A program made the position numbers and the translations under genes. Below are positions 46,684 through 60,806 of a stretch of DNA of 64,000 nt, piece by piece. This DNA is from Deinandra increscens subsp. villosa (taxonomy: Eukaryota; Streptophyta; Magnoliopsida; Asterales; Asteraceae): the NCBI GenBank assembly GCA_039602395.1, contig JBCNJP010000010.1, positions 29,267,414 to 29,331,413 of the forward strand, in the 5' to 3' direction. The notes below the pieces were generated by a model. That model was not told the DNA's origin and ran no database searches. It saw nothing but the letters and a program-made list of their open reading frames with translations. How positions within the stretch are numbered: position 1 is the first letter of the stretch; each line of letters begins with the position of its first letter.

Positions 46684-47552
46684 ACACGTATTTGATATGA
46701 CTAGGATACTAAGTTGATGAATCAGAAAGACACATATCCTTCTATTATTAATCAGAAATTTAGATTTAGATAGTTGATTTAGCATGGTATATAATATTCA
46801 ACGAGTAGGTAGTATACCCGTATTACAAACTCGTAAAATATTATAATATTTCGTAAACGTCTTATAAAAATTTCCGAACACTTAAAATATTACGGGAGTC
46901 CAATAAATATACTCATAATATTTCTTCGGTTGAAACGTTAACCTGTGAGCGTTGAGTTATTACGCGGTAGAAAGCGCGTCTAATCAGTGTTATGATCACG
47001 ACCGTTTCATAAACCGAATACATCTTCTCGACTGAAATTCTTCATAGATATTATAATAATTATTTATACTTTGCCGAGGCGTTATAATCATCTCGAACGG
47101 CTAACCGAATTGATCTCGGTTATTATCGCGTAACAGCAACGGTTACCGATTCCACCGTTTTTCGTGCCAAACATTGCAAATATATTTTATAACGATTATA
47201 AATCAAGTATTTAGCAATACCTGATATTCTGTTTTCGTCTTGGTGTTATTTTAGTGACCTTCGTGCTTTAATTACGGTTATTACAAACCGGGCCTAAATC
47301 ACTATTTTGCGTTTTCCCGCTTCGTTATAACTCGGATCTAAGATCCGTCTGCGCCCATGATCTTTATTTTTCGTTATCTATCATATTCCATAATTTCGCC
47401 TCTTGACGTTTCCTCGAATGTCGTGCCGAATTTCGTACATGAATCGTGACGTTTCTCTATTATACGCATATATATTATATCACATGTATCTCAGCTACTT
47501 AACAAATATAGCACACGTATATAATTTAGGTCATGAATCTTGGGGTGTTACA
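46684..47552 (-). mobile_element. LTR fragment, same family as 12673-16998
   Basis: It aligns with about 16080-16998 throughout, for example TTTTTCGTGCC at 47157 and 16558 and AAATCAAGTATT at 47201 and 16601. It ends cleanly at 47552 with TGTAACACCCC on the minus strand. Only the first fifth of the LTR is present. Confidence 0.8.
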
Positions 47553-49560
47553 ATATGAAACAAAAAAATGAAAAATATATATTATTAATTTATAAGAAGC
47601 TATTTCAATCAACATTAAACATAAACAGGTTTTATTCGAAATGGTTAAAAAGTTATAACAAGTTAACAAAAATACATAAAAGGTAATTGTTTTTGAGTTC
47701 TTGATAATCAACTTCATAATTTGATAAAATAAATCTCGTATCCTACGAAGAAAAAAAATTCACGAGTTCATATTCGTAAACATCACAACATTTTACATAT
47801 GTAAATTCAAGTAATTTACATACGTAAATTTTCATCTAAATCTATGTATGTAGCATAGGTAATTTACATATATAAATTCAAATAATATATGGAGATTTAA
47901 CATTAAACAAACAAAAAATTACATATGTAACATAATTTACATAAGTAAATTCGTATAATATATGGAGATTTAACATTAAACAAACGAAAAATTACATATG
48001 TAACATAATTTACATATTTAAATTTAAAAAAAAAATAATGAGATATAACATGTTACAAACGTAAATTTACATACGTAAATTTTAAATAAATAATGAGATA
48101 TAACATGTTACGTAACAAAAAGTATATAAAAGCTAACAAAAATATATAAAAACTAATTAATCTTGAGTTTTTAATAATCATCTTCATCTGTATGTTACGT
48201 ATGTAAATTCAAGTAATTACATAAATTCATGTAATTTATAATGTAAATTCAAGTAATTTACATATGTAGTTCAAGTAATTTACATATATAAATTTAAGAA
48301 AAAAATTAAATCGGTTTATATACGTACATATCACAGCATGTTACATATGTAAATTCAAATAATGTACATATGTAAATTCAAATAACATACATATGTAAAT
48401 TCAAGTAATTACATATGTAGATTTCCGTGTAAGTTTACATATGTAGCACAAGTAATTTACATATGTAAATCTAATAATATATGGAGATTTAACATATGTA
48501 AAAAAAAGTATTAGTGCTATTACAAATATTTTTTATTAACTTATAAGTAACCATTACAACAACATACAAAAAACATAACAAAAACATATAAAAGGTAACA
48601 AAATTATATAAAAGCTAACAAAATTATATAAAAGCTAATTGTTCTTGAGTTTTGGATAATCATCTTCTACTTTAATACAAAATCACATAACCTACAAAGA
48701 AAACAAATTCATCAATTCATATACGTAAACATCACATTATGTTACATATGTAAATTCAAGTAATTTAAATATGTAGCGCAAGTTACATATGTAAATATAA
48801 ATATATAATGAGATGTAAAATGAAACAAACGTATACATATGTAAATTCAAATAACATACATATGTAAATCCAAGTAATTTACATAAGTATATTTTCGTCT
48901 AAGTTTACGTATGTAGCACAAGTAATTTACATATGTAAGTTTAATAACATATGGAGATTTAACATATGTAAAAAAAAAAGTATTATTGCTATTACAAATA
49001 TATTTTATTAACTTATAAGTAACATTACAACAACATTTAAAAAACTTAACAAAATATATATAAAAGCTAACAAAAATATATAAAAGCTAGTTGTTCTTGA
49101 GTTTTTGATAATCATCTTCAACTTTGACACAATCTCGTAACCTACAAAGAAAACAAATTCATCAATTCATATACGTAAACATCACAGTATGTTACATATG
49201 TAAATTCAAGTAATTTACATATGTAGCGCAAGTTATATATGTAAATTTAAATATATAATGAGATGTAAAATGAAACAAACGTAAATTTACATATGTAGCA
49301 CAAGTTACATATGTAAATTAAAATATATAATGGGATGTACTATGATACAAACGTAAGTTTACATATATAATGCAAATTTACATATACAAATTTAAATATA
49401 TAATGAGATATTTTGTCTTTCAATTACATATGTAAAATTAAATACATAAAGAGATGTAGCATTAAACAAACATAAATTTACATATGTAGCACAAGTTACA
49501 TGAGTCAAACGCAACTTTATATAGATAAACTTACATATGTAGCACGTTACATACTTTCAG
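47553..49560. repeat. AT-rich tandem array with TTACATATGTAA palindromes
   Basis: Degenerate units of roughly 470 bp: AGTATTAGTGCTATTACAAAT recurs at about 48508 and 48979, and the CTTGAGTTTT...AATCATCTTC block appears four times (about 47691, 48167, 48650 and 49094). ACATATGTA occurs more than twenty times, often as the perfect palindrome TTACATATGTAA or with TTCAAGTAATTT between copies. No coding frame exists. It might be a satellite or the subterminal region of a large DNA transposon. Confidence 0.8.
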
Positions 49561-51897
49561 TACCCAATTCTTCCCATGTTTGATTATCTATTCCACTTTT
49601 GATCATATATATATTTAAATAGATTTCAAATCGTCACAACAAACAATAAGCTAAATCCATTTAAAAAGTAAATAAAAATAATCCATTAATTTTGTCTCAA
49701 AATATAACTAGTTTTCAAACACCCTAGAAAATAATTCCATCTAAGAAAAAAAAATAAAAAATAAAAAAAAGAACCTTCTAGCCAGAAAGATGGTGCCAAT
49801 GACTGGTTTTATATATCATCAGCAGCAAGAGGGTAATATAATTTGGACCCGTTTGGAGGTTTGAAACAAGAAAAAGGATTCGGTTTGTTGAATCAGGACA
49901 TAATTATTAGATGAAGAACCCTCGATGTCGATGGTAATGTTGTCATTGGGATGAAAATTCGGATTTCCATCCGAAACTTCTGAAGAAAAAGGTAATAAGA
50001 AAATGGGTTTACATATTTATTTTGAATTTTTATTGATATATATGTAAGGTAACTCAGATAAATAGAAAATAACCTTTATAAGATTGATTATTATTAACAT
50101 GAAAATGTTTGGATGATTCGGAAGAATGTAAATGTTATTCCAAATTGTGAGGAAACTGGTATTGAGGAGATGAATTAAATTCGGAGGTTGCATTTTTTTG
50201 AAATTATGAGATCCCTTGAGGTGCATTAATGGAAGTTTTAGTTATTCATATGAAGAAGATGAAGGAAAAAGGTGATGGAATGACATATAGAAAAGACAAA
50301 AAGAAGAAGACATGATGAAGAGGAGTAGAAGACAAATCCTAATGCTTGTTCCTATTGCAACATTTTGTTATTTATATATATATAACATTTGGAATTGTCG
50401 ATGCTTACTCACATTTAACTGTACATCGTTTGCAGCCAATGAAAAAAAAGCAACGTCATTTTGATTGTATACGTGTTCATTCTACCTACATCTCTTTACT
50501 TTCTTCATCGTACCTATCTCTCTCTTTACTTTCTTCAAGACAGAAAATCTAGAGATGCAGATCTTCTCCTCTCTCTCTTTGTACTGGCCGGTGCGCTGCC
50601 ACCGTCGCTGGCGTGGTGGCGGATGTGGATTGAGAAAAACCGCCATTAGAAACAAAGTTGCGACAAGGATGACAATGATGGTGATAATGGAAGATTTGAA
50701 GTTGAATTGTAGGAAAATTAGGGCAAAAAATGGGGGAGTCCGATTTCCTTTTCTGATGTCGTCACCGTTGGTATTTGGGCGACCGGCAAATCGGTGGCGA
50801 CCGGTTGTTGCCTGATGTTTGCACTAACGGTATGTGTTTTCCGATTTGCTAACCGATTTGCTTTTTCCGATTTGCTTCTATGATGTTGGCGCTAACGGTA
50901 TGCTTTCTTCCTTTTACTTCTCTGATGTTCTTGCCGTTGATTTCACGGCTGTGTAATTGGTGGGCTTTGTTCACGATGTGTGGCCATTGGAAACCTAGGG
51001 TTTCTTTAGGTGTTTTCACTCGTTGCATAGTCACATCCCTTTACTGTCACCCTGGCCCAGTTGGTCCACAGTTTGACATCCGAGCCTTAAGGCAATGAAG
51101 ATGGAAGTTTAGATGAGCCCTTGAGGCGATGATTGTTAGTGTTTTTAATATTTTGATGGTCGATCTGTGATTCTCATATAGTTTTGGAATAAGCTTGATC
51201 TCTTGCTTGGATTTATCATTTGGTACTTCGATTTGGACGATCTGATGTGTCTGATAGTTGCGATGTTGAAAGTCTTTTTTCTTATCTATGGTTGATTTAT
51301 TTTTAGCAAGGAAAATGGTGATTTATTATGGTTGGATTATGGATGTGATTAATAGTTCCTTTGGCAATTTCAATATGTACTTGATTTATTGATCAAGGCG
51401 GTGATGATTTTCCTTTTTCTTTCTAGGTTGTGGTCATTATGGTAACGACATGGTGTAAACTTTCAGTTTGTCACGGCCGATGCTGGATCCTTGCCTCATA
51501 TCTGAGCCTTTTGGGCTATGATGATTGGGTTTATCTGAGCCTTCACATTATATATTTATTTATATATTTATATATATAACTATTTGTTTTCAACTCGATT
51601 GACATGGATGGTTTTCGTATTCAGTTTCTTATTGTTTTTTTAATGTTTTCTCTTCAATTTGTAATGTTTGTTTGCTTTTAGCCATTTATTTTTCTTCACA
51701 TGCAGCCAAAAGGTTGTTAAATTGTATAGCTTGCCAGCGTTTACCTTGATGGAGATGAGCACAAACCAAATGGACCTGTTTTGGTGATTCATTACATTTA
51801 AAATCTGGTGTGCTCCTAACTATTATCCAACCCAATAACTATTTTTGTTCAAAAAGTACATTTGCTATTCAATAACATTCCTTTATGAAGGAGCTTA
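49561..51897. other. Unassigned DNA, gene-like composition at 50450-51100
   Basis: Higher GC and a (CT)n-rich leader-like stretch near 50510-50580 are followed by a short frame (50465-50815) with no recognisable domain. The remainder is T-rich and intron-like. It could be a decayed host gene fragment carried by a transposon. I see no motif to name it. Confidence 0.25.
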
Positions 51898-53289
51898 TGT
51901 CACACCCCGGTCAACGGATTCGGGTGTTAGCGAGAATGGAATCATAGTCGATGATACATGGATAACATCTAATAAATTTAAACTTCATAAAACATTACGT
52001 CATTTCATTGCAGCGGAAAAAATAGTGGAAATGATAATGTCTTACATTTCAAAAGCATAAGTCTAAATTAAATGTTAAATCATAAAACGGTTTATTTGGA
52101 TAGTTGGGACTATGACTCCAAAAGCATGTCCGATAGCATGATGAAGCCCCATTTGCATGTCTTCTGAAGTTTGCGTCAGTTACCTAAGAAATCATGAGTT
52201 TAAAAGGTTAACATAAAGTTGGTGAGGTTCACATGTTTATGACTCTACGTTTAAAGTTGGTAAAACAGTTTCACTATACTTAAATATTACATTGGTTTAC
52301 CGTTATGGTTGTATGAACTCACCTGAACCTTGATTTCAAATACTAACGGTTTACCCACCCATAGTATCTCGCCCGAGAGATACTGAACATAGCAGAATAA
52401 CTAACGTGTACCCCCCAGACAATCCGGAGTCAGAACTGGAGCTACAAGTTAGGGCAGGGTTGTCAACCCAAATAGATCTATTCACTAACTATCGTTTCGT
52501 ACAGAACTAATTGAAATCAATTAATGGTGGGATATAGTTGTACAAACGTTTATAAAGATAATGTACCATAATTGGGTAATCAGTAAGAGAACAAGCAGTC
52601 ATACGGCTAACAGATAAACCATAATATTACGTAAAAAGCATTTATCAGATTTCATGATTTCTCCCCCAAAGTATAAAACAGTTAAAAGAAAATGGGCCGT
52701 GAAACTCACTGATTCAGCAGGTAGGTAGTAGTAAACAGTGTAGACACGGTAGCACGTAACGTCCTAAATAATTAAACAGGCACATGCATAAGGTCTACAA
52801 TCATTTGAGTAACATAAGTCACCCAAGTGATACCGGTCAAGTCTTGACATTTTAATCCCGTTTGTATTCGTTTGAAAACCCGTTAGCTTGTATTTATTAA
52901 ATAAATACTTTCGTGATGATTTATATTTATGTTCAATAAATATAAATAAGGAATTATCATTTAATAAACTAAATCAAGTATTGAACATTGAGTTAATAAT
53001 AATATTAATTGTTATTTTCATGAGTTCGTATAATTATTTTAATTAAATAATTATGTATTTGACTTGTAAATCATACAAGTTATAATTATTTCTAAACTAG
53101 TCAGTAACCCGGGTAAATACCCGAGGCTGTGACTTTGTTTTTTGATTTGTTCACCATCATTCGTTGATTAAAACCTAAGCAATATGGATCTAGTTTTGTT
53201 GGGTTTTCTGTCACGAATCCAAAGCAATTTACGGATCGAATTTTTATTGAGAAATAAAAGAGATATGATGAATTAAAGTTGTGTTATTT

Positions 53290-53333
<44 letters not shown>

Positions 53334-56007
53334 GATAGTTTTTATGTGAAAATAATTTAATTTTCTATTGAATTATTTAATTTAAAAATCTCACAAATTG
53401 ACACATAGGATTTATCCTATGTGGCACACTTTAAAAAATGACATTTGTACTTTAAAATTTTGTGTTTAATAGTAGTATAGATAATTATGATTATCAATAC
53501 TTGGTGGATAAAACATAGTTTAAACCCTTTTGCAAATAATTATTAGTCAAGAATAATTATTTAATTCATTTTATTCATATAAGGATTTTAAACTTTATTA
53601 CGACATTTTATAACTTCGAAATCTTTTAATATTTCATTGACATGAAATATTTATTTCCTTAAACATTTTTAATAAGATATCATTATGACACTTGGACTGA
53701 TAAAAGTTTATCTTTATAAAACATGATGAGAAAATCTTGTTTAAAAGAAAATCTCTATCATTTACGTTTTCGCGTATATCGCCGTGTGGTCCCGGTTTTA
53801 TTACTACGCAACGTCTTTATGTTTTTGGATCGTTTTGAGTTTTCAAATGATCATGAGAATCTATTAAGTCTTCCAACATGTAAGACTTGTATTTATTTTT
53901 TATAAAAAATATTTATTTTTATAAAAATCCACATTTACTCCTAAAAGACAAATGTTTGATCTTTTTGCCTTTTATAGAAATTTTAAGAATCTTTAAACTT
54001 TTAAAATAAGTCCAAGTATTTAATGATTTGATATAAATGATGTTTTTGTTATATTTGGATAAAGGTTTATAAATTCTTTTGATAAAAAGGGAAAGTTTTA
54101 GTAAAGAATTCCATGGTGTTTTCCATCCAAATATTTAATGTTTCCAGTTGTAGGCTAGTTTTTATAAAATTAATCCATGACAAAATTTATCATCTTTCAT
54201 TTATTTTTACCAACCCAAGTTACTAAATAATCATGTGACATGATTATTTATATTTTTCTCATCCATTAACATTTTTGGTATGATTATAATTCTACTAATC
54301 ATGTTTATGTCCATATCTAGCATTATAACATATTTATAGTTAAATCACCTAACACATATAGTGTTAGGACCATTTAAATGAATAACAATCAACTAACACA
54401 TTTGTTTTAGGACAAATTTAAATAAATAACAATCAACTAACATTTTTATGTTAGGACAATATATATATATATAAAAATTAACTAACATTTTATGTTAGGA
54501 ATAAATAAATAAGAATCAACTAACATTTTGGTGTTAGGACAAATTAACCATACCATCATATATCATTTCTTGTTAGTCATATTTTATGATTTTATGAATC
54601 AAAGAAGAGGCTTGAGATTGTTAACCCAACTAACATGAAATCAAATATTTCATAAACACAAGAACCATGGTGCAGACTCATTACTTTTATTAGATTTCAC
54701 AAGTGTGTTTCACCACATTCTTTGGCTAGTTTAAGTCCTAAGACACCAAAAGAATGCTTGATCTTGGAAGAAAAGAAAGAGATAGAGAAGAGAGTTGGTT
54801 AGTTGTTTTAACAAAATGCAAGCATTCAAGGGTTTAGTTGTCAAGACTTGAGGGTTCCATTGGGTGGTTAAACATGTAAGTAAACATAGGAGAAATGGGT
54901 TTTAGGAGACTCACAAGGAGTTGTGAGTGAAACCGAGAAGAGAGGGAGGAGGTGGCGGTCTCCGGCGACTGAGGGAGCAAGTGTGTTGTGGTGTGAGGGA
55001 GCAAGGGGGTGGGTTTCTTCTTATAACCAAAAGCTTGGTTATTAACCAATGACTAAACCTTAAACACCTTGGGACTTGCTCTCATGACAACTAGCAAAAT
55101 CATAGATTAGGTGTGTTGTCACCTTTCCATTCATCCAACTAACTAAGTGTAGGAGATTAATTCTTTTATAAACCTTCCATTTATTCTATGAAAATGGTGA
55201 AGGTTTTAAAATATAAAGTGGGTAGAGGTTTATAAAATTCACAACTTTTATAATTCAATTCCTAGTGGAATAAAACTACAAAGGTGGTGAGTTTTAAATA
55301 ATTACTTGGGCCAAAAGTTTATAAAATCAAGTGAGTTAACTTTATAAAAATCATGGGCCAAAACTATTTAAAATAAAAGGTTTGATGGTTGGGCTGAAGC
55401 CCATGTGTATTCGGTTAAGGGATTGGGCCGAAGCCCAAGGGAAAAATAGTGGGGCTGGGCCGGGTTTCGGTTTGGCCCGCGAGAGGGAAACGAAACCGGG
55501 TTTGGGCCGGTTTTCGAGTGGGCCGAAAAGGTTTGAGGCGCTGGGTTCGGCCCAGGCCGGTTGGGCCATGGGTCGGGCCTCCGGGTTGGGTTGGTTGATC
55601 GGTTAGTCGAGTCGAGTCTACGGGTAAAGTTTCGGGTTCGTTCGAGTTATTTCGGGCTTATTGGGCCTAACCAGGCCCATTAGGTTTAACAGTTTTCTCG
55701 TTTGGCTAAGTCTTGACAACGAAATTGTTTTTATCACATTTTAAATTCATTAAACATTTTAAAGTGAAACAGTTTATGTCGGTTTTGATAAAATATAAAA
55801 TGTCAAATTTTATATTTAATTTCTTGTTATTAAAGTTCCATATTTAAAATATGAAAACCTTCATATTTTAAGGGTATATAAACGCGGGATTTAATCAGTT
55901 ATCAAATCATTAAAACTAATTCAGTTAATCACATAATTAAAACATATGAACATTTAAATTAAAAGTCAACGGAGAGAGGTTTGACCTGTTTTGGACGAGG
56001 TGTCACA
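51898..56007 (-). mobile_element. 3' LTR of a Tekay-like chromovirus, 4,110 bp
   Basis: The plus strand runs TGTCACACCCCGG (51898) to GGTGTCACA (56007); on the minus strand it begins TGTGACACC right after a polypurine tract. Length and ends match the solo LTR at 40987-45048. It has a GGGCC-rich stretch (55380-55670), a TATAAG-like box near 55020 on the minus strand, and a (TA)n tract at 53291-53330. A 380-bp stretch at about 53100-53480 starting CAGTAACCCGGGTAAATACC may be a small later insertion. Confidence 0.88.
53291..53330. repeat. (TA)n microsatellite
   Basis: About 20 TA repeats inside the LTR. Confidence 0.9.
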
Positions 56008-56020
56008 TTCTCCCCCAGTT
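56008..56020 (-). other. Polypurine tract of the chromovirus
   Basis: The minus strand reads AACTGGGGGAGAA directly before the 3' LTR. Confidence 0.85.
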
Positions 56021-56041
56021 AGAAGAATTTCATCCCGAAAT

Positions 56042-59000
56042 TCAGTTCTGGTTACTGGTAGATGCGATGTTTCCAAACAGACGTGGATACTTTCGACGCA
56101 TTTGATCCTCGCGTTCCCAAGTGTACTCTGGTCCTCGTCTAGAGTTCCATCGCCCTTTGACTATGGGAATGCGACTATGCTTCAGCTTTTTAATTTCTCG
56201 GTCAAGTATCTCGACAGGTTCCTCAATAAAGTGTAGTGTCTCGTCAACTTGAAATTCATCAAGAGGGACGATGAGCGTTTCATCAGATAGACATTTCTTA
56301 AGATTACAAACGTGAAAGACATCATGTACGCTACTTAGTTCGGCAGGCAGGCGTAGTCGGTAAGCCACTGGTCCAATGGTCTCAGTGATCTCAAAGGGAC
56401 CAATGTAACGAGGGTTGAGCTTTCCTCATTTTCCGAACCTAATGACACCTTTCCAAGGTGACACCTTTAGCATGACGCGGTCACCCTTTTTAAAGGACAA
56501 GGGTTTGCGTCGGTTGTCGGCGTAGCTTTTTTGTCTGTCTCTGGCAGCTTTCAGACGATTACGGACTTGAAAGATTTTCTCAGTCGTTTCAAAGATTAAC
56601 TCGGGACCAATTAACTGACTGTCTCCAATCTCAGTCCAGCAGAGTGGGGATCTACACTTTCTTCCATAAAGTGCTTCAAAGGGAGCGGATTGAATGCTGG
56701 TGTGATAACTGTTATTATAAGAGAATTCGGCAAGAGGGAGATGCTCGTCCCAATTGGGTCCGAAATCAATCACACATGCTCTCATCATATCTTCAAGTGT
56801 TTGGATCGTTCTGTCACTTTGGCCATCTGTCTGTGGATGGTAGGCAGTACTCATATCAAGTCGAGTACCCAAAGCTTTCTGTAGAGATCTCCAAAAGTTT
56901 GCGGTGAAATGGCTATCACGATCGGATATGATAGATATAGGCACACCGTGTCGTGAGACGACTTCCTTAATGTAGAGTTTGGCTCGCCTATCCATGTTAT
57001 CCTTTTCCTTGACTTGTAGGAAATGCGCAGATTTTGTCAATCGATCTACTATTACCCAGATAGCGTCATATCCAGATCTAGACTTAGGCAATTTCGTGAT
57101 AAAATCCATGGATATTTCTTCCCATTTCCATTCCGGAATGACAGGCTGAGTCAACAATCCAGAAGGTTTCTGGTATTCGGCTTTGACCTTTGAACATGTT
57201 AAGCATTTGCCGACATAGGTGGCTATTTCGGCTTTCATGTTAGGCCACCAGAATTGTTTCTTCAGACCATGGTACATCTTATCTGATCTGGGATGAATGA
57301 AATATCTTGACTTGTGAGCCTCATCGAATACTAATTGCCTTAAACCTCCATAGACAGGTACCCATAGTCTATCCATGAAGTTCTTGGTTCCATCAGGTTT
57401 CTCATCCAGTTGCTTCTCCATTTCACGTAAACCTTCTTCAGTTAGGTTTTCTGGTTTGAGGGCTTCAATCTGTGCGTCACGCACTTGTGAAGTGAGATTC
57501 GAGCATATGGTCATACTTAATGCTCGAACTCGAAGTGGTTTGACGCGTTCTTTTCTGCTCAAAACGTTAGCTACAACGTTAGTCTTTCCCGGGTGATAAT
57601 GAATCTCGCATTCGTAATCATTCAGCAGTTCCACCCATCGACGTTGTCTCATGTTCAATTCCTTCTGATTGAAAATGTGCTGGAGGCTTTTGTGATCGGT
57701 GAATATGGTGCACTGAGTACCATTAAGATAGTGCCTCCAGATTTTAAAAGCAAAGACAACGACTCCGAGTTCCAAATCATGGGTCGTATAATTCTTCTCG
57801 TGAATCTTCAGTTGTCGTGATGCGTAGGCGATGACTTTCTCTCGTTGCATTAGTACACAACCTAAGCCTTGATGCGAAGCATCGCAGTATATAACGAAGT
57901 CTTCGATTCCTTCAGGCAGTGATAGGATTGGTGCATCACATAGCTTTTGCTTCAACAACTGGAATGCTGCTTCAGTCTTAGCATCCCATATGAATTTGTT
58001 ATCCTTTTGGGTCAGGGCGGTCAGTGGCTGGGCTATCTTTGAGAAGTTCTCAATGAATCGGCGGTAATAGCCAGCTAGACCTAAGAATTGTCGAATCTCG
58101 GTTGGAGTCGTGGGTGTACTCCAATCCTTGATTGCTTCAATTTCTGTGGGATCCACGTGGATACCACGATCGTTGATCACATGACCCAAAAAGTGTACCT
58201 CGCGAATCCAAAAGTCACATTTGGAGAATTTCGCGTAGAGTTCTTCCTTCTTCAATAATTCCAGGATAAGTCTCAGATGTTGTTCGTGTTCTTCCTTGCT
58301 ACGGGAGTAGATAAGGATGTCGTCAATGAACACGATAACAAATTTATCCAGATATGGTTTGCATACTCGGTTCATTAAATCCATGAACACAGCTGGTGCG
58401 TTAGTCAAACCAAATGGCATTACAAGGAACTCATAATGGCCATAGCGTGTTCTGAACGTTGTCTTTGAAACATCTTCGTCTCTAACTCTGAGTTGATGGT
58501 ATCCTGATCTTAGATCGATTTTGGAGTAGAAGCTTGATCCTTGAAGTTGATCAAATAGGTCATCGATCCTTGGATGCGGGTAACCGTTCTTCACGGTCAG
58601 CTTGTTTAATTCCCTGTAGTCAATGCACATCCGGAATGTTCCATCTTTCTTCTTAACAAATAACACGGGTGCTCCCCATGGAGAGTGGCTTGGACGGATG
58701 AAGCCTTTATCTAGCAATTCTTGTAATTGACTAGATAAATCTTGCATTTCGGATGGTGCCAGACGGTACGGAGATCTGGCTACGGAGGCGGCACCGGGTG
58801 CTAAGTTAATGCGAAACTCCACTTGTCGCGTCGGGTGTAAACCTGGCAAGTCTTTGGGAAAAACTTCTGGGTATTCGCGAACAACGGGAACATCTTCTAT
58901 ACCCTTCTCCTTCGGTTTCTTCTCAGTTACATGTGCTAGGATGGCATGACATCCTTTACGAAGGAATTTTCGTGCCTTCATGCTAGATATGAGATTTAGT

Positions 59001-60604
59001 TTGGTTTCACTCTTTTCACCTTGCACGTTTAGAGTGTTGCCATCTGGGAATGGCATTCTAACTATCTTGTCATGGCACACAATTTCGGCATGGTTCCTTG
59101 ATAACCAATCCATCCCAATGATTACATCAAAACTTCCTAATTAGACGGGCATTAAATCGATGCTGAAGGAATGGTCGGAGAGTTCTAACGAGCAATTTTG
59201 ATAGATTACTCCAGTTTCTACTAATTCTCCGTATGCAAATTCTACTGTGAACTTAGTGTCTAAGGAAACATGAGTGATTTCAAGTAATTGGCCAAATTCG
59301 GTAGACACGAAGGTTCTATCGGCACCAGTATCGAATAAAACAGAAGCATAATGATTATCTAGTAACGTACCCGTCACCGTGTTGGGGGCACGCCGAGCGT
59401 CTCCGGCATTGATCACAAAGGCTCTTCCTCTAGTCTGATTAGCATCCTGGTTCCTTGCCTTCGGGCAGTCCTTCTTGTAGTGCCCGGTGGCTCCGCAACC
59501 GTAACAGGTGCGCTTCGGACAGTCACGTGCTACATGCCCTTTCGTCTTGCAGATATTACAACAGACGTTTCCACATTCAAGGGTGTGGTGGAGGTTGCAT
59601 TTGTTGCACAGGGGTGCTCCACCCGTATATCTGGTCTTTCGGACAACATGAGCAGGGGTTGTAGCAGCATAGACTTTCACTGGTTCGGCTTCCTTGGCAG
59701 GGGTCTTTTCTTCATGATTCTTCCAGAATCCTCGTTTCTGCTTGTTGTCAGGCTTCTTGCTTGAAGAGGGAGTGGTACTAGCATCAGGGGTTTTGCTCTC
59801 AGACTGTTTCTTGCCAAGGTTCACACCTTGACGGTTAGCTTGGTAAACAAGGTTGTGTGCCAAACGCACATCATCCTAAAAAGTCTGAGGATTCGAGGAA
59901 AGGACGTTCCCCTGGATATGAGGTGCAAGTCCCGAGATGTACCGTTCAATTTGCTTGTACAGTGAAGTGATCATGGTCAAACAGAGATGAGCGAGCTCAC
60001 GGAACCTTTTGGTATAGCCAGCAACATCGGCTCCGTTCATGGATAGGTTCCAGAACTCAGCTTCGAGTTTCTGAAGTTCCTCTCTAGGACAGTACTCATC
60101 GCGAAGCAGTTGTTTGAGTTCGTCCCATGTCATGACATAAGCCAAATCAGTTCCTATAGCATCAGCATGGGAGTTCCACCAAGTTAGAGCGCTATCAGTA
60201 AGTGCGCATGTGGAATACTTGACCATGTACTGCTCAGGGTAGTTGCTTATACGGAAGACAGACTCCATTTTCTCAAACCAGCGAACTAAACCAATAGCGC
60301 CTTCAGAACCCTTGAATATCGAGGGTTTGCAATTCATGAAATCTTTATATGAACATTCACGGTGGCCTGCATTTGTTAGGTTAAAACGTTGAATACAATT
60401 TGGTGGAATTGCAGACTAATGTTTTCTAACATTGGTTAATTCATTCTTACCGCGTGCCCCATCGTCGTTTTGACGTTGGGCTTCAGCAGCGGCTACAGTT
60501 TCAGCGACGCGATTAGGAATCATCTTCTCAATTTCAGCAGTAGTCATAGGAGGAAGGGATGGAGGAGGTGAAACGTTCCTGGTGGTTCGGCGTCGTGGTG
60601 GCAT
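56042..60604 (-). pseudogene. gag-pol: Chromovirus gag-pol polyprotein, full length with four stops
   Basis: One reading frame of 1,521 codons runs the whole way. Order: gag core (about residues 85-240, WFEKMESVFRISN, ALTWW), two CCHC knuckles (about 345-385, CNICKTKGHVARDC and CYGCGATGHYKKDC), aspartic protease (DTGADRTF, about 425), RT (FVKKKDGTFRMCIDYRELNK, FIDD near 759), RNase H (YCDASHQGLGC, about 905), HHCC and DDE integrase (about 1100-1330), and a C-terminal chromodomain (EPVEILDREIK, GPEYTWERED, about 1455-1515). Stops at 60416-60418, 59876-59878, 59141-59143 and 56426-56428 interrupt it, with no frameshift. Length and domain order are normal for Tekay/Del elements, whose chromodomain guides integration to heterochromatin. 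This copy cannot make the whole protein. Confidence 0.93.
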
Positions 60605-60806
60605 GATTTCGCTTTAAGTTACAATTCTCACATAAACAAATTTTAGATAATATGTTAATGGGGTTATTACATGCTCAAGAATAACTACCACGACATACAT
60701 CAATTACCACAACATATTACGCGCAAACACAACCAAGAAACATAAGATAGAAAGGAGGAGGTAACATAACGTGTCGTAACAGTAATAATGATAAAAAATA
60801 ACACAA
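60605..60806 (-). other. Remnant of chromovirus leader; 5' LTR missing
   Basis: This is AT-rich leader upstream of the gag start. No tRNA-Met primer site or LTR edge follows, and unrelated open sequence begins by about 60807, so the element was cut here by deletion or recombination. Confidence 0.55.

Noticed and set aside
47553..49560. CRISPR-like array
   Set aside because: The words are palindromes at irregular spacing within degenerate 470-bp units in a plant genome, with no fixed repeat-spacer pattern.
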